A DNA stretch of 8,264 nucleotides. Source: JACOTV01 sp964445135. GTDB taxonomy: Bacteria > Patescibacteriota > Microgenomatia > UBA1406 > GWC2-37-13. The notes under the pieces are model-generated. The model worked only from the letters and a program-made list of their open reading frames with translations. It did not search any database and was not told where the DNA came from. Positions within the stretch are counted from its first letter, which is position 1. The number at the start of each line of letters is the position of its first letter. The stretch covers positions 1 to 8,264 of the forward strand of contig CAYUJW010000043.1 of the NCBI GenBank assembly GCA_964445135.1, written 5' to 3'. Positions 6,783 to 8,264 of this stretch are shown piece by piece. The translations under genes and the position numbers were made by a program.

Positions 6783-6861
6783 AAGATATTGATTGAAATT
6801 GTAGTGATAATACTCAATCACTCTAATCCATTTTGAGCGATCTTTCAAGTAGAAAGGGTGG

Positions 6862-8264
6862 TTAATTTGAAGGTATGCGCTTAAAAATACGTATCACTGG
6901 GTGATCAAACACGGTCCACGTCTCATCATATTGTTCATCTGCAAATACGTACAGCCGTCGCCCAAAAATGGTGATTTGAGGAAATGAATGAATCGTTTTC
7001 ACATGCTCGAAGCCAAGTTTTCCTGAGAATAATTGATCGTAATATTCGTTCAGACGCGGATATGTGCTTCGCAAATATGCGCAGCGCCCGGGTTCATAGG
7101 CGACCGTTTCTCCAACCACTTTAGCAAAGCGAGTATGTGCGGCAATAGTATCTTTATTGCACCAATGGTTTGCGTAGATGCGCCGCGATGGAACAACGAT
7201 ATAATCAGCGCGTGCAAGCGCCCCTTCAAGCTGAGCTTGCAGCTGAGGATCTTGATCCAAATTATAAAAATCAAAGGATATGTTTTCCAGTTCAGGGCGC
7301 GCCCCCGCATACGCGGCGTCATATATCGGGACATCAACTACATTGGCTGTCTCTGAAAGCACAACTGAGCCTGATGGTATATTTTCAGCCACCCACCGTG
7401 AGGCCTGAAAACGCACATCTGGCGTCTGATACACATGTAGATATGCCACGGCCGATATGCAAAGCGCCACCGTCAACGTACTCCACATGAGGCGTTGAAT
7501 GATGGTTGGAATAGTCAACCGCGACGTCAGATGCTCCTGCACATGCGCCACCAATATGCAAAGAGCGGTGACCAAAAGCGGAAAGATGGGTGCTAGGAAT
7601 CTTGTCCATTTGGTATATACAAATGAGGAGATGAGAAAGTATACAATTGCGAATAAAACCAGCATGGCAAATGATCGATTCATACGGCGATGGACGATAA
7701 ATATATATGCCAGCGCTACGCCAAGCGCTATGTACTGTGCCCAGCCAAGTGCCGCCGGAAGTATCGCAACAAGCGGATATACAACGGGGCGCGAGAGCGC
7801 AAATGATCGGGTATAAAACATCAAAAATGCGCCCATGGCCACATCAGATTCATATCGCAAGGACATAATCGTGTCGGCCCACGAAATAAGAAAATGCGGA
7901 GAAAGAAGTGCAAAAGTGACAAACGCAGCTACAGTGAGTGCGCCAAGTGAACGCGCCATGTCCCAGACTGTTTTCACCCGAGGCGCATGCGGCAGGCAAA
8001 GCATCATATATCCATGCCGAATCACAACGAGCGCGGGAGCCAGAGCAAACACTACACTTGATAACTTGACGGCCACGGCCGCCCCAATGAGCGCGCCACA
8101 CACGCCCATATATGAATAGGTGAAAAGCGATCGTGAACCATCAGTCCTTCTTACCTGTTTGATCGTCAGATACGTCAATGCGACATACAACATCATAAGG
8201 ACGGATTCAGTCGTCCCAAAATGCGCAAATTGAATAAGAGCTGGCGAAAATATCATCGGGCTCA
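6862..8264 (-). CDS. GT-C type membrane glycosyltransferase, N-terminus cut by window edge
   Basis: The frame stays open to the right edge, so the N-terminal part, where the catalytic Asp-Glu motif of this superfamily normally lies, is outside the window. About 465 residues are visible. The first half has roughly seven to nine membrane segments, with an FSPALIQFAHFGTTES loop near the start and the KWTRFLAPIFP motif typical of PMT/GT39-like enzymes around residues 215-225. A soluble C-terminal domain of about 185 residues follows, opening with FQASRWVAENIPSGSVV and ending in an FDHPVIRIFKR motif common in these proteins. Such enzymes move a sugar from a polyprenyl-phosphate carrier to protein, lipid or glycan outside the membrane. 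The donor and acceptor are unknown. Confidence 0.75.
   Translation of the reverse strand, partial: SPMIFSPALIQFAHFGTTESVLMMLYVALTYLTIKQVRRTDGSRSLFTYSYMGVCGALIGAAVAVKLSSVVFALAPALVVIRHGYMMLCLPHAPRVKTVWDMARSLGALTVAAFVTFALLSPHFLISWADTIMSLRYESDVAMGAFLMFYTRSFALSRPVVYPLVAILPAALGWAQYIALGVALAYIFIVHRRMNRSFAMLVLFAIVYFLISSFVYTKWTRFLAPIFPLLVTALCILVAHVQEHLTSRLTIPTIIQRLMWSTLTVALCISAVAYLHVYQTPDVRFQASRWVAENIPSGSVVLSETANVVDVPIYDAAYAGARPELENISFDFYNLDQDPQLQAQLEGALARADYIVVPSRRIYANHWCNKDTIAAHTRFAKVVGETVAYEPGRCAYLRSTYPRLNEYYDQLFSGKLGFEHVKTIHSFPQITIFGRRLYVFADEQYDETWTVFDHPVIRIFKRIPSN

Noticed and set aside
1..8264. CRISPR arrays, tRNA or rRNA genes, insertion sequences or transposases.
   Set aside because: No regularly spaced repeats, no tRNA or rRNA signatures, no transposase-like protein and no terminal inverted repeats were seen on either strand.

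Overview
The window looks like a bacterial chromosome fragment from a metagenome assembly: it contains a 100-N scaffold gap with overlapping contig ends. It carries seven protein genes. TGA ends the prephenate dehydratase gene and no gene needs TGA as a sense codon, so the standard bacterial code fits. None of the six visible start codons has a recognisable Shine-Dalgarno sequence. The mix of a SIMPL protein, M20 hydrolases, a GT-C type membrane glycosyltransferase and orphan genes suggests a lineage such as Patescibacteria (CPR). This is an inference from gene content and style; no marker gene is present to prove it.

Layout: positions 1-200 hold a good sigma-70-type promoter, two predicted RNA hairpins and a strong intrinsic terminator that ends about 20-30 nt before the first start codon. 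This is either a small RNA gene or an attenuator-type leader. Five plus-strand genes follow: an unrecognised 455-residue protein with ATP-grasp-like motifs in its C-terminal third (201-1568), an M20 metallohydrolase lacking one zinc ligand (1626-2720), an orphan P-loop ATPase (2802-3746), monofunctional prephenate dehydratase PheA (3756-4741, interrupted by the gap) and a second M20 metallohydrolase with all ligands present (4796-5872). Two minus-strand genes converge on them: a membrane glycosyltransferase whose N-terminus lies beyond the right edge (6862-8264) and, downstream of it, a membrane-anchored SIMPL-domain protein (5904-6782).

The PheA gene is probably intact in the organism. The sequences on either side of the N run are identical for 55 bp. 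Merging them removes 155 bp and restores one continuous 276-residue protein with complete catalytic and ACT domains.

The five co-oriented genes are closely spaced (9 to 81 bp) and may be expressed together. A possible ligase-like protein, two amidohydrolase paralogs and an enzyme of phenylalanine synthesis suggest amino-acid or small-peptide metabolism. No named pathway can be assigned from the sequence alone. The most notable points are the paralog pair with a lost zinc ligand, the orphan ATP-grasp-like protein, the structured leader and the false assembly gap.
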